Shown here: positions 55,080 to 64,000 of the stretch, piece by piece
How the letters are laid out: each line of letters starts with the position of its first letter
How positions within the stretch are numbered: position 1 is the first letter of the stretch
DNA from: Cydia pomonella
Taxonomy: Eukaryota > Arthropoda > Insecta > Lepidoptera > Tortricidae
Reading direction: 5' to 3'
Length of the DNA stretch: 64,000 nucleotides
Assembly (NCBI RefSeq): GCF_033807575.1
Contig: NC_084708.1
Coordinates: 5,542,501 to 5,606,500, forward strand
The notes under the pieces: model-generated
Told to the model about the DNA's origin: nothing
The model's database searches: none
The model's input: only the letters and a program-made list of their open reading frames with translations
Program-made: the position numbers and the translations under genes

Positions 55080-55330
55080 TAATTCTCACTACTCAGAATT
55101 GAGAATTTTGGGTTCGTCGCGCTGACGGGGGCGGCTCCAATTAGTGCGATAAGGTCAACTGCAGATAAGGCGAAAAATCCTGCGTGAAAATCTCAGAACT
55201 CGAGGTTTCATTCTCGATATTTTCCTCCTCCAAAACTTAACCAATTTTAATGAAATTTTAGGAATGGTGAGAAATTATCTATATCTGACAGTTTTGATTT
55301 TTACGTTTATGTTTGCCAATTTTGTATCCT
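55080..55330 (+). repeat. Dispersed repeat (CTCCAAAACTTAACC type)
   Basis: TTCGTCGCGCTGACGGGGGC ... TGCGTGAAAATCTCAGAACT ... TTTCCTCCTCCAAAACTTAA CCAATTTTAATGAAATTTTA. I recall related dispersed copies in Lepidoptera; only one copy is in this window, so the call relies on memory. Confidence 0.4.
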
Positions 55331-55517
55331 AGGCGTCAGTTTACGGCGCATTTATATGACCGTTTTAGCGTTTCTTAAAGTAACCTAGTTTTTATAAAAA
55401 CAAGAATATCAAAAAAGGCAAAACGTACTGACACAGGTACAGGTAATATTGAAGTCATATGAAAAAATATTCATCTAGGGCCAAAATCCAAAAACCTTTG
55501 TATGGAAAAATTACCAG

Positions 55518-55545
55518 TACTTAATTCAATTCAATTCAATTTTGA
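55518..55545 (-). repeat. (AATTC)n tail, LINE-like
   Basis: AATTCAATTCAATTCAATTT is the complement of a TTGAA-type LINE tail, but no adjoining LINE sequence could be recognised. Confidence 0.4.
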
Positions 55546-55707
55546 CTGTAACTATACGAACAATACTTATTTACTTTCATTTAAATAAAATAAAAAGTTT
55601 TGTAAAAGAAAGTGCAAAATATTGGCTCGGACCCAGTAGGTCTCCTTAAAGAAAACCAGCACACATAACGGCTACCCATTGTTAATTCTATATGGGTTCC
55701 TATATTA

Positions 55708-55833
55708 TATATTCTTAGTTTAGGTATGTAATTTATTTTCTTCACACCACAGTCGATGTTTGAAGACAAATATATTCTTAGTTTAGGTATGTAATTTATT
55801 TTCTTCACACCACAGTCGATGTTTGAAGACAAA
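55708..55833. repeat. Perfect tandem duplication, period 63 bp
   Basis: Two adjacent identical units (55,708-55,770 and 55,771-55,833), each TATATTCTTAGTTTAGGTAT ... CAGTCGATGTTTGAAGACAA. The period is a multiple of three, so the minus-strand frame stays open across both, but no protein family is recognisable. Confidence 0.9.
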
Positions 55834-56059
55834 AACTGCATCAAAACAGTCAAAGATCCGTCAATAACCAAAAATATGTTTTATTACTCCTTTTTTTATA
55901 TTTCTCATAATAGTAAAAATATATATTCGTGTATATATCCCGTTCTATATACCCCAATTTGCCGAACCGATCAGTTTAGGACAAAAATGTTACAGAAACA
56001 GGATGTCTGGGCAGGAAACTTTCCATTAGATCTTGTCATTGATAATATAATTTGTTTTT

Positions 56060-56330
56060 GACGACCGGTTTGGCCTAGTGGGTCACTACCCTGCCTACGA
56101 AGCTGATGGTCCCGGGTTCAAATTCTGATAAGGACATTTATTCGTGTGATGAGCAGGGATATTTGTTCCTGAGTCATGGGTGTTTTCTATGTATTAAAAT
56201 ATTTATAAATATTTATATGTTATATATATCGTTGTCTAAGTACCCTCAACACAAGCCTTATTGAGCTTACTGTGGGACTTAGTCGATTTGTGTAATAATG
56301 TCCTATAATATTTATTTATTTATTTATAAT
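56060..56330 (+). mobile_element. tRNA-related SINE, copy S6 (full length)
   Basis: GACGACCGGTTTGGCCTAGT, CGGGTTCAAATTCTGATAAG (B box), TTTATTCGTGTGATGAGCAG, GTTTTCTATGTATT, CTCAACACAAGCCTTATTGA, GTCCTATAATATTTATTTAT tail. The most complete copy from head to tail. Confidence 0.9.
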
Positions 56331-57126
56331 ACATTTTGTTGGGAGGACATGTTTAATTCCTATATGGCGTTGACCAGAGTAGATTACATTTAATTTATTC
56401 ATTGTGTACAGATGTATACAATTCACAGAATCGAATGTATTTTAGTATTTTATTATCACATTTCAGTATTTAATTTCCCGTGACAATAAAATGAATTACG
56501 ACGTGAACAAAAGTTAATTAATAATACAAACGAAACAATACAAACAAATAATACAAACATGAAAAATCAGCTGTAAAATCGATTCGACTACGTTTATAAT
56601 CGTTAGATTTGACAAACGATACGTCTTAGCCTCATCACTAAAAACTTCAACAGACAACTGTCAAATGTGTGAACTTAGACCTCACGGACAATAATATGTT
56701 CACAGCATAGTATTGAATTTTCGTTATCACTCGGCCGTAATAGGCCACATGTTAGATGGCATCAGGGCTATGCGGATGCGAGCGAGGACGCGCGGAGCCG
56801 AAAAAAGCCATGCGCCGGCGCAAGTGAACGGCCCATTGTTCAATTATTACTGAAAGGTCGGCCTGATGAGTTCCGTCATAGGTTTGATGACATGATATAT
56901 TTCGTTTTTATGGATTACACGCAGAAGTATACTAGTGATTCTAAATAAACGTTGAAGTAAATAATGAGTGACAATTATGTTAATTGAGATAATTTTTCTC
57001 TTCCTTACGTACTTTGCGGTGTCATTTCTAAGACTAATACATAATGGATATATACAGAGGATACATAACGGATATAAACACGAACTATAATATGCGAAAA
57101 TAGAGTAGTTTGATTTATAATATTAC

Positions 57127-57289
57127 GGGCCTATTCGAATGTACACTGATATAGAGAATGATATCTAAATGAAGACATTCAGTTATCGTGCATTTCGCTC
57201 GTACTTGATCGTACATGTATACGCGCGAGCGAGACGCACGATAACTTAATGACATCGGAATGATTAGGAACGACTACGACGAATTGGCC
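57127..57289. mobile_element. Palindromic MITE family W, copy 1
   Basis: Ends GGGCCTATTCGAATG and CGAATTGGCC. Inside, CAGTTATCGTGCATTTCGCT and GCGAGACGCACGATAACTTA are inverted. Related to 59,809-60,563 and 60,747-60,895. Confidence 0.75.
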
Positions 57290-57936
57290 TGCTAGTCTTC
57301 GGACGCAAATTTAACATGGATATGAATACTGTTTTTTAAATGTCAGGAAATTATTTAAACAGTCAGCTTCAAAAACTTAATTTACCTGTTAATTACGAGT
57401 ACATCTGTTTAAACTTTAAAAGGAAAGCAAAATGATCCAATACGCAACAACAATTACTATGAAACCGTTATTTTTGAGAATATAATTAGCAAACTCTGTC
57501 CAATTTTGATTTCATTCCAAATTTAAACCATAACAATAAGAGACAAGGTTTATTTTTCAACTTCTGATGAATAATGTTACGATGTTGTCAAAGCTAAATC
57601 TCAAATAGTTATAATAGCGCTTTCGCTGTCATTTCTAAAGCAATTTAACTCTTAATATTGTGGACATGTGAGATTAAGTTAATGACTGGTTAATGATAGC
57701 CAAGGGCCGATTATAGGTAGCGATTTAATGGTTGCTTGAAGGGCTAAGCGTTAGACATATAATTAGATGTTACGTTTTAATAGCTACTGGCTGTATTGTA
57801 CTTGGTTACGTAGTTGGTATGTAGCTTAATTTTTAAGTGAGATAAAATGTTGAAGTAGCTGGATATTGGTCATAAGAAAGTGAGAAAAAGATTATTTATT
57901 TTTATTTTATAAAGTAAAGTACCTAGGTACAGATGT

Positions 57937-58020
57937 GTACAATAAGCTGCAAAGATAACTGACTCCCCCTGCAAACAAGTTTTTGTACAGGGGGTCAGTT
58001 ATCTCGGCAGCTTAATGTAC
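57937..58020. mobile_element. 84-bp hairpin MITE
   Basis: GTACAATAAGCTGCAAAGAT then AACTGACTCCCCCTG against CAGGGGGTCAGTTATCTCGG then CAGCTTAATGTAC, with a loop of about 16 bases. Almost the whole unit is the stem. Confidence 0.8.
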
Positions 58021-58024
58021 CGAC

Positions 58025-59050
58025 GTCAGCAATTGGTACCATTTTGTATCAACATTTTAATTTTTTAAAGACAGTTGTTGGTTTTGAGGGCAAAAATTCA
58101 GGTGGCTCTTTTGGCAGCATAATTCATGAAAATTGTTTATTTAAAGGTCAATTATTATATACAGTTGAAATATATCTAATTAAGCTATGTACATAATATA
58201 CGTTGCCATGCACTTCGACAACACAATCGTATTTATTTATAATAAAGGAAAACTATGACATTGCTCATAAATAACATTGAGTCAGTTTTCCTATAGCGAC
58301 AAAAAACATAATTCTCTCAAGCTAGCCATGGCGGTTTGATAAAAAATCAAGAGTACGTTTAAAACTACGTGACATTCGCGGGCACACGTACGGCCGCGTA
58401 ATATTTCAATACTATCTACTCCTTTGTGTCCGCACTGACTATCAAAACCTTCAAGTTACTCTCAATATTCAAGCAAAATACGATTTTAGACGTATAAGAT
58501 AAAGACTTATTTCAATTGCAGCGGATTCTTGATATATTACAGTATTAACCTACGCAAAATGCGTGCGCTACCTCACGGTAGGACCTTGGCAGGGACGTGG
58601 AAAAGTATCATCAGCTTCAAACTGCTGCAAGTAAACCGATCTTAACTACCTAGCTTTAAAGCATAAAATTGCTTGGAGGGTTCCCGTATGTTACGTCGTT
58701 TTTGGTGCGTGGATGTTTTAGTTGGAGTGCTGGTAGTTCAAAGCGTATAGTTTCAGAGGACCAAGAACAAGTGACCTAAAGATCTATAGTGACTACTGGT
58801 ATCTGGAGACCAGCTGTATACTAGTTATACTATGTTGAGGCGTCGTTTAAAGGATGTTAATAAGAGCCTTGGTGTTAGAACCTTGACTGAAGTGGGACGA
58901 GCTGTTACCACACAGGGCCTAAGTGCAGAACAGAAGGTGTTCAGTGGCGTAACGGTGGTGAGAATGGGCTGGCAAGGGAAATTCATATGGCGTTCTAAAT
59001 AGCTCATATTGGACTGTCTCGCAACTTTTCAATTGAACTGCAGCAAAACT
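58025..59050. other. Non-coding stretch
   Basis: No gene that I can support. A 56-codon plus-strand frame from 58,831 (MLRRRLKDVNKSLG...) has unusually protein-like composition for this window but no recognisable family and no neighbours. Confidence 0.35.
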
Positions 59051-59055
59051 ATATG

Positions 59056-59297
59056 AAATAAATAAATATTATAGGACATTATTACACAAATTGACTAAGC
59101 CCCACAGTAAGCTCAAGAGGGCTTGTGTTGTGGGTACTCAGACAACGATATATACAATATATAAATACTTAAATACGTAGAAAACAACCAAGACTCATGA
59201 TGAAATATCCGTGCTCATCACATAGATAAATGCCCTTACCGGGATTTGGACTCAGAACCATTGGATTCATAGGCAGGGTCACTACTCACTAGGCAAT
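59056..59297 (-). mobile_element. tRNA-related SINE, copy S7 (head damaged)
   Basis: Reversed: AATAAATAAATATTATAGGA tail, AAATTGACTAAGCCCCACAG, CCGGGATTTGGACTCAGAACC (B-box complement, mutated), then CACTAGGCAAT where other copies read CACTAGGCCA. Confidence 0.85.
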
Positions 59298-59949
59298 ACT
59301 GAGATGTAAAACTAAATATCTAAATAAAAACTATACAATTTAATCTCCATATGTACGGTGGTACTTACAGCTTAACAAAAAATATTATGCTACATTTTCC
59401 TAGTCTAAAATTATGGTCATAAAACATCAATGCCTGATGCCTAATTTAATAACATAAAGCCTAAAATAATTCGATATAAATGTAGTTAGTAAATCAATTA
59501 TAATTAGTTATTTCGGCAAAATAAACTATTTTGGTTGATTATAACCAAACGACCGACAATCTAGCAGAACTTTTGTAGTTGAACGACACTCATGTAGACA
59601 TGGTTTTCCAATAAGTACACAATGTTTTCTATGGGAATTTTATTGGAATCTACTACAAACATAACGAGTAAAATAACCATAAATCTATGCAATATAAAAT
59701 AATAACGGATAATAACTTCTCATTGATCATTATTAAAGGGATATAAGATAAACATTTTCCCATAAAAGTATGTCCTTACGTGAGCAGTGTTAAATATAAT
59801 GACTAACAGGCCAATTCGAAAGCACACTGATATCAGAATAACATCCAACTGATGTCATTCAGTTATCGTGCATTTTACTCGTACTTGGATGAAAATTCTT
59901 TTCGTTGTCTTGTTTCTGATCACTCTGTCACACTCCTATTTTTGTCTTT

Positions 59950-60125
59950 TATAATTATATATCTTCGTCTTCAACCTAGCGTTTTCCCGGCCTAGCTACC
60001 TACCTAGGGTCCGCTTTCCTACTTAATCTTCTCCACTTTGCCCGGTCTTCGGCATCCTCAGATGTGAGATTGTTCTCTCCCATGTCTGCTGTCACGACGT
60101 CCAGCCAGCGCTTGTCTTTTATATA
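59950..60125 (-). pseudogene. RTE-like LINE C-terminal fragment (nested)
   Basis: The minus strand reads KRWLDVVTADMGENNLTSED, then AEDRAKWRRLSRKADPR and a stop. 'RWLDVV.ADM..N.L..EDA.DRAKWRR..RKADP' is a typical RTE-like LINE end. No other part of the element is present. Confidence 0.75.
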
Positions 60126-60198
60126 TATAAATAATTAAATAAAGTTGAGTGCTATTACATGTCTTCCTAGCTGTAGATCATTATTTTCTTGAGAAAAA

Positions 60199-60389
60199 TT
60201 AAAAACCGGACAAGTGCGAGTCGGACTCGCCCACCGAAGGTTCCGTACTTTTTAGTATTTGTTGTTATAGCGGCAACAGAAATACATCATCTGTGAAAAT
60301 TTCAACTGTCTATCACGGTTCATGAGATACACCCTGGTGACAGGTGAATAAGGTATCGTTTTACCGTTTGGGTACGGAACCCTAAAAAT
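60199..60389. repeat. Dispersed repeat R, copy 3 (uninterrupted, short)
   Basis: AAAAACCGGACAAGTGCGAG, GGTTCCGTACTTTTTAGTAT, TCACGGTTCATGAGATACAC, GGGTACGGAACCCTAAAAAT. It serves as the reference that defines the break in copy 2. Confidence 0.85.
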
Positions 60390-60746
60390 GAAATTTAACC
60401 CCATACAAAAATTTCCACTCCATCACATTTTTTGGGGACATAGGCAACGAAAATAATCTTGTCAAGACAAAATAGACTTGTCACAATGTCACGGGCAAGA
60501 TGCACGTAACTAAATAACATGATTCAAATATCATTCTGATGTCAGTCTACGTTCGAATTGGCCCGTAAGCCTGCGAACATGATATTTAAATCAGTGTCAA
60601 CAATCAAGTGCAATCAGCGTTGATTAGACTTATATTACGAAACAGGTATTAGTATGTATAATGTTACTTGGTACCTAATCAATTATCCTAAGATTTCTTG
60701 AATTTGTTCTAAGGTAATATTATAGCAATCAAATTAAGTTTATGAC

Positions 60747-60895
60747 GCCAATTCAAACGTATGTTTCTCACAATGACATCAAAATGAAATCTAAATGATA
60801 TCAGCGCCGCATGCATTTCACTCATACTTGTCGTCGGTACATGCACTGGCGCGAGCGAGCCGAGCGACTGACATCACTAAGATATAATTTAGGCT
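60747..60895. mobile_element. MITE family W, copy 3 (diverged)
   Basis: GCCAATTCAAACGTATG, CAAAATGAAATCTAAATGAT, GCATTTCACTCATACTTGTC, GGCGCGAGCGAGCCGAGC. Same order of blocks as copy 1; the right end is poorly preserved. Confidence 0.6.
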
Positions 60896-60987
60896 TCCAG
60901 GTTCAATCTCATGACTATTACTGGTTGAAAAAAATGTCAGTGTTGACAGCTGATAGATTATATCAATAACTGTGTAATAACAAGAAA

Positions 60988-61135
60988 TTAACCTCCTTAT
61001 TCATAAACATGTACTAAAGTTACGATGCTGCTAATCATCGTTTGTCCCTTTCCGACGTATTAGTATGATGGAAAGGGACAAACGATGATCACCGGCATCG
61101 TAACTTTAGTACACTTTTATGAATAAGGGGGTTAA
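60988..61135. mobile_element. 148-bp MITE with about 60-bp inverted arms
   Basis: TTAACCTCCTTATTCATAAA, ACTAAAGTTACGATGC, ATCATCGTTTGTCCCTTTCC on the left; the complement follows the same blocks on the right to GGGGGTTAA. Both ends read TTAA. Confidence 0.85.
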
Positions 61136-61415
61136 TGTTCTGTTTCAAAATGAACTAAAAAAATAACGCTTAATTGATTTGCGAGACCGAAGTGATGCCA
61201 TAAGTGCTCCGTGAACAAAATTCTGTACGGAGCTCTAAAAACTACTTTTCACGTATTGTTTTTTCCTGTATTATTGATGCCACTTGTACCAATTCACTAA
61301 AAAATATTTAATTTTATCCATAATTGACCACAACATTAAAAATAAATCGTTAAATTCTGAATCTTTTAAAGTCAATAAAATAAAAACCCCGAAATATGAC
61401 GAACAATCTTAAGAA

Positions 61416-61536
61416 CCTACCGCGAACACCGAAGTTAGCAAACTGCGGGCATATTTCTCTGTCACTCTAATTACGCGTTAATTGGAGTAAAAGAGAAAGA
61501 TGCCCGCAATTTGCGATCTTCGGTATTCGCGGTAGG
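61416..61536. mobile_element. 121-bp MITE with about 40-bp inverted arms
   Basis: CCTACCGCGAACACCGAAGT, AGCAAACTGCGGGCAT, TTTCTCT against AGAGAAAGATGCCCGCAATT, TGCGATCTTCGGTATTCGCG, GTAGG. Confidence 0.85.
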
Positions 61537-61723
61537 CCCTCTGTGGTAGTGTAGATACGAAATCGATCGTTAATTTCCAAGTAAAATGACACATGGCTCT
61601 CGTTCTATTTCTGTTGATTGGATGCATCACTCCCATTAGATCATCCTAATTTATAATATATTTAGGCAGATTTCTTAAGAGGAAAGAATACCTATGCGAT
61701 CCTAGCGAAATAACGGTACTTTT

Positions 61724-61955
61724 TCTATGAAATCCCACTTACTAAATCTTAACAAATCACTTTGATTTTTATTGACGATCGCTTCAGCATAATGTATTCA
61801 AGTTTTATAGGTTTCGCTTTTTTGAGAAAAAAAAAACTGTTTTGCAAATTTAAAAAAAAAACACATAAACCTAGTTTTTCATTCTGTCAATAACATAGGT
61901 ACTAAAAAGTCATGAAGATAGGAAAATATTTAGAACTGGAAAAACCTTTTTCTTT
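61724..61955 (-). repeat. Dispersed repeat V, copy 2
   Basis: Reverse-complement relative of 52,914-53,140: AATCACTTTGATTTTTATTG, CTTCAGCATAATGTATTCAA, GTTTTTCATTCTGTCAATAA. Confidence 0.7.
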
Positions 61956-62325
61956 TTGTATGGACGACACGTATACTTCACTCTTAAGATCTTTAATTAC
62001 TTTTCAAGTTTGATATATAAATAATGTAAAAATACGTAAGTATTATATGTGGGTGGTAAACTTGTAAATCGTCATATTTTTAACGTTTTCCGTACGTATT
62101 TCTAAATTTTACGACAGCATTTTAATGTTTTATATTGTGCTGACTAGAAATGTCACGAATATTCGGCAACTATTCAGTATTCGGAGTATTCGGCCAATTG
62201 GCGAATATTCGGTAGTCGGTTGTCGGTCGGTATGTTGCATATTATACGGCCGAATACCGAACATGTGTTACAGCTACCTAAAAACTAAATTACACAGTAA
62301 AAATAACCGCAAACCACTATATTTT

Positions 62326-62582
62326 ATGGCTCCTCTACACGATCAGTCATCATACTGGCCCACTAGGCCAGCGTGTAGAGAGGGTAGTGGTGTCGGATGG
62401 CTTATGGATGTCGGTTTTTCGTTCGCAGATCAATATAGGGTCAGCGATGGTACGTACGTGGCTCATTCCATAGTCCGTGCTGTCAACCATCGCATGGCCA
62501 TTTCACTGGTACAGCGCTGGGCCATCGTGTAGAGGAACCATAAACATCGCATGGCCATCTCATCGATCGTGTAGAGGAGCCA
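62326..62582. mobile_element. MITE with TGGCTCCTCTACACGAT ends (nested)
   Basis: TGGCTCCTCTACACGAT at the left and ATCGTGTAGAGGAGCCA at the right. A further internal CATCGTGTAGAGGAACCATA (62,523-62,542) suggests a partial duplication of the right end. The 135-codon frame over this region is a by-product. Confidence 0.8.
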
Positions 62583-62706
62583 ATTTAAAACGTATTCTTG
62601 GAAAGTTGTTGAATACGGAGACCTTTTCTGAGCATTTTTTGCTTACAAATAATTTTATTTTTATTATGGCTTAGATTTGATTGACTCTAAATTACATTCA
62701 CTATTT

Positions 62707-62910
62707 CAGGGATCGGAAACCGGTATTTTTTCTATGGGAACGAAAACGGTATTTTTTCGTTCTTTGTTAATTATTTCATTTCTAATTGGGCAATCTAATA
62801 ATACGAAGTCGTTATCTAAAAAAACAACAGAGTCCTATATTTGGAGTATAAAATAAACCGAAATATATGTTTATTTCAAAGTTTTTCCAAAAAACCGGTT
62901 CCGATCCCTG
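62707..62910. mobile_element. hAT-type MITE with 8-bp target duplication (nested)
   Basis: CAGGGATCGGAAACCGGTAT at the left; the complement of the right is CAGGGATCGGAACCGGTTTT. Flanks CACTATTT (62,699-62,706) and CACAATTT (62,911-62,918) are 8 bases with one mismatch. CAGGG ends and 8-base duplications are hallmarks of the hAT superfamily. Confidence 0.9.
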
Positions 62911-63189
62911 CACAATTTATCAAAAATTAAATCTTAGCAAACGTTGTGCTTATGCTCGCGAACAATTTTCATAAATGTGACTCAAAATGTACGCAAGTTA
63001 TGCCGAATGTTCGGCGTTTCGGCCGTGAGAGGGGCCGAATATTCGGTATTCGGCCAAAACTAATATTCTTGCCATCTCTAGCGCTGACCATTATTTTGAC
63101 GTATGAGTGTTAACACACACACAAAGTGCTCGTATCTTTAGGTGTACTGTCTGGAAATCTGAATTAATTTTGAAATTTTAATTGAATAC

Positions 63190-63554
63190 TGTAAGGTGTA
63201 TAAAGATAATTCCAAAACCGAGATAATTTTGTTTTTATTGTTATACCACGGCGGTTGCAAATTAGTATACAGCCCGCCTGATGGTAAGCAGTCACCGCAG
63301 CCTGCAACTCCAGAGGTGTTACATGCGCGTTGCCGACCCTTTACAAACCTGTACACTCCTTTTTTGAAGAACCCCATACTGTAGATGTAGACCCACGGGA
63401 AAACCTCGGCAGGTAGCTCATTCCACAGCCGGGGCGTCCGCGGAAGGAAATTCCTCTTAAACTGCACAGTACGTGACCATTTAGGTACTAGGGTGTGAGG
63501 ATGAATACCCTGCCTACGGCGAGCAGTGCGATGACAGACAGAGGCCGTTGGCAT
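63190..63554 (-). pseudogene. Jockey-like LINE C-terminus, 5' truncated
   Basis: The minus frame includes VCHRTARRRQGIHPHTLVPK, WSRTVQFKRNFLPRTPRLWN, ELPAEVFPWVYIYSMGFFKK, GVYRFVKGRQRACNTSGVAG. 'FLPRT.RLWNELP..VFP......FK..V' is the usual end of insect Jockey-like reverse transcriptases. Upstream ORF2 is missing. The real C-terminus is probably in the GVAG region, with the rest of the open frame reading into the 3' UTR. Confidence 0.8.
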
Positions 63555-63886
63555 AACGTCAAATAACTATTAGAAACCCATTCTACTATAGCAACACTAA
63601 GCAAGATGCTTTGCAGTAGTGTAAATATTGCTAAAATATAGAGTGCTTCTGGTGTAGTGGATTAGCGACCTTCAATATTATCTCGTTGTCGAACTTATCC
63701 CAATGCACCTTGCATATACAGTGTGATAATCCAATACCGGCAGTAAATTCAACCAGATATATAATTTATCCGTGTAATCAATTAATCATTAACTTAACTT
63801 TTTTGTTACACTTAATTATGACCTAGTAATTATTTTTTGAAAATTTACCGAGCAGCAAACGACGATCACGATAACATGACATGACA

Positions 63887-63964
63887 TTACGAGATACGAG
63901 CTTTTTATAGTAACTGCCAACAAGCGTTGACAGTTAGGTCCTTTAAAAAGCTCGTATCTCGTAA
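63887..63964. mobile_element. 78-bp palindromic MITE at the right edge
   Basis: TTACGAGATACGAGCTTTTT and its complement AAAAAGCTCGTATCTCGTAA form the ends; the middle TAACTGCCAAC and GTTGACAGTTA also pair. The entire unit can fold as one hairpin. Confidence 0.8.
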
Positions 63965-64000
63965 CTTGTTTTACGTTGCGGGCCGCATTATTCTGTATGG

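Larger units (their letters stand above)
59809..60563. mobile_element. MITE family W, copy 2, split by nested insertions
   Basis: Left arm GGCCAATTCGAAAGCACACT, GATATCAGAATAACATCC, CATTCAGTTATCGTGCAT. Right arm GATGCACGTAACTAAATAAC, ATTCTGATGTCAGTCTACGT, TCGAATTGGCC. The roughly 600 bases between the arms contain a LINE fragment and a copy of repeat R. Confidence 0.75.
62145..63080. mobile_element. TIR element with GAATATTCGG repeats, host of two nested MITEs
   Basis: Left CTAGAAATGTCACGAATATT then repeated CGG-ATATTC blocks; the complement of the right end is CTAGAGATGGCAAGAATATT followed by similar blocks. GAATATTCGG or its complement recurs at least six times near the two ends. The interior holds the MITEs at 62,326-62,582 and 62,707-62,910. 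No transposase. Confidence 0.7.

Noticed and set aside
62125..62674. 135- and 65-codon frames
   Set aside because: They run across MITE termini and are explained by the repeats.
1..64000. CRISPR arrays, operons, riboswitches, bacterial-type terminators
   Set aside because: No regularly spaced repeats with unique spacers and no clustered genes; the window is eukaryotic repeat-rich DNA.
1..64000. LTR retrotransposons or endogenous viral copies
   Set aside because: No gag-pol frames with protease or integrase motifs and no long direct terminal repeats were seen.

Overview
This is a repeat-dense, AT-rich piece of insect nuclear DNA, most likely from a moth or butterfly. The evidence is the set of repeats rather than any host gene: tRNA-headed SINEs, palindromic MITEs, LINE 3' ends with AATAAA and (GAA)n or (TTGAA)n tails, and the dispersed repeat carrying GTGCGAGTCGGACTCG. 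I recall these from lepidopteran genomes but could not run a search. I found no convincing host protein-coding gene, no true tRNA or rRNA gene, no CRISPR array and no operon-like structure. The window reads as intergenic or intronic DNA built from layered mobile elements.

The centrepiece is an apparently intact non-LTR retrotransposon on the minus strand (about 32,129-37,430). It has an ORF1 of 525 codons (coiled coil plus a degenerate SGNH-esterase-like C-terminus) and an ORF2 with a complete apurinic-type endonuclease and reverse transcriptase. ORF1 ends TTA AAC TAG and is preceded by T, giving the heptamer TTTAAAC directly before the stop. A -1 slip there enters the ORF2 frame, which opens at exactly that base and has no ATG before the first endonuclease motif. 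This suggests an ORF1-ORF2 fusion made by programmed -1 frameshifting. A 3'-UTR-only relative of the same element lies at 40,507-40,815.

A second theme is five 5'-truncated 3' ends of one other LINE family (2.57-3.13 kb, 14.77-15.73 kb, 28.11-28.33 kb, 44.31-44.44 kb and 49.32-49.52 kb). The longest shows C-x1-C-x8-H-x4-C, RHxxI and RPD...D, the arrangement of the restriction-like endonuclease end of R2-type elements. One copy has lost the catalytic Asp (RPD to RPV). About ten further decayed LINE C-termini of RTE/Jockey type are scattered from 1 kb to the right edge.

The rest is mostly non-autonomous DNA: seven copies of a tRNA-related SINE, a 0.88-kb element with 169-bp perfectly identical inverted arms (8.10-8.97 kb), many palindromic MITEs, and several clear nested insertions (19.4-21.3 kb, 24.7-25.2 kb, 59.8-60.6 kb, 62.1-63.1 kb). 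There are two unrelated tandem arrays that share a period of about 176 bp (48.1 kb and 53.4 kb). Stretches not listed as features are AT-rich DNA in which I see nothing supportable.
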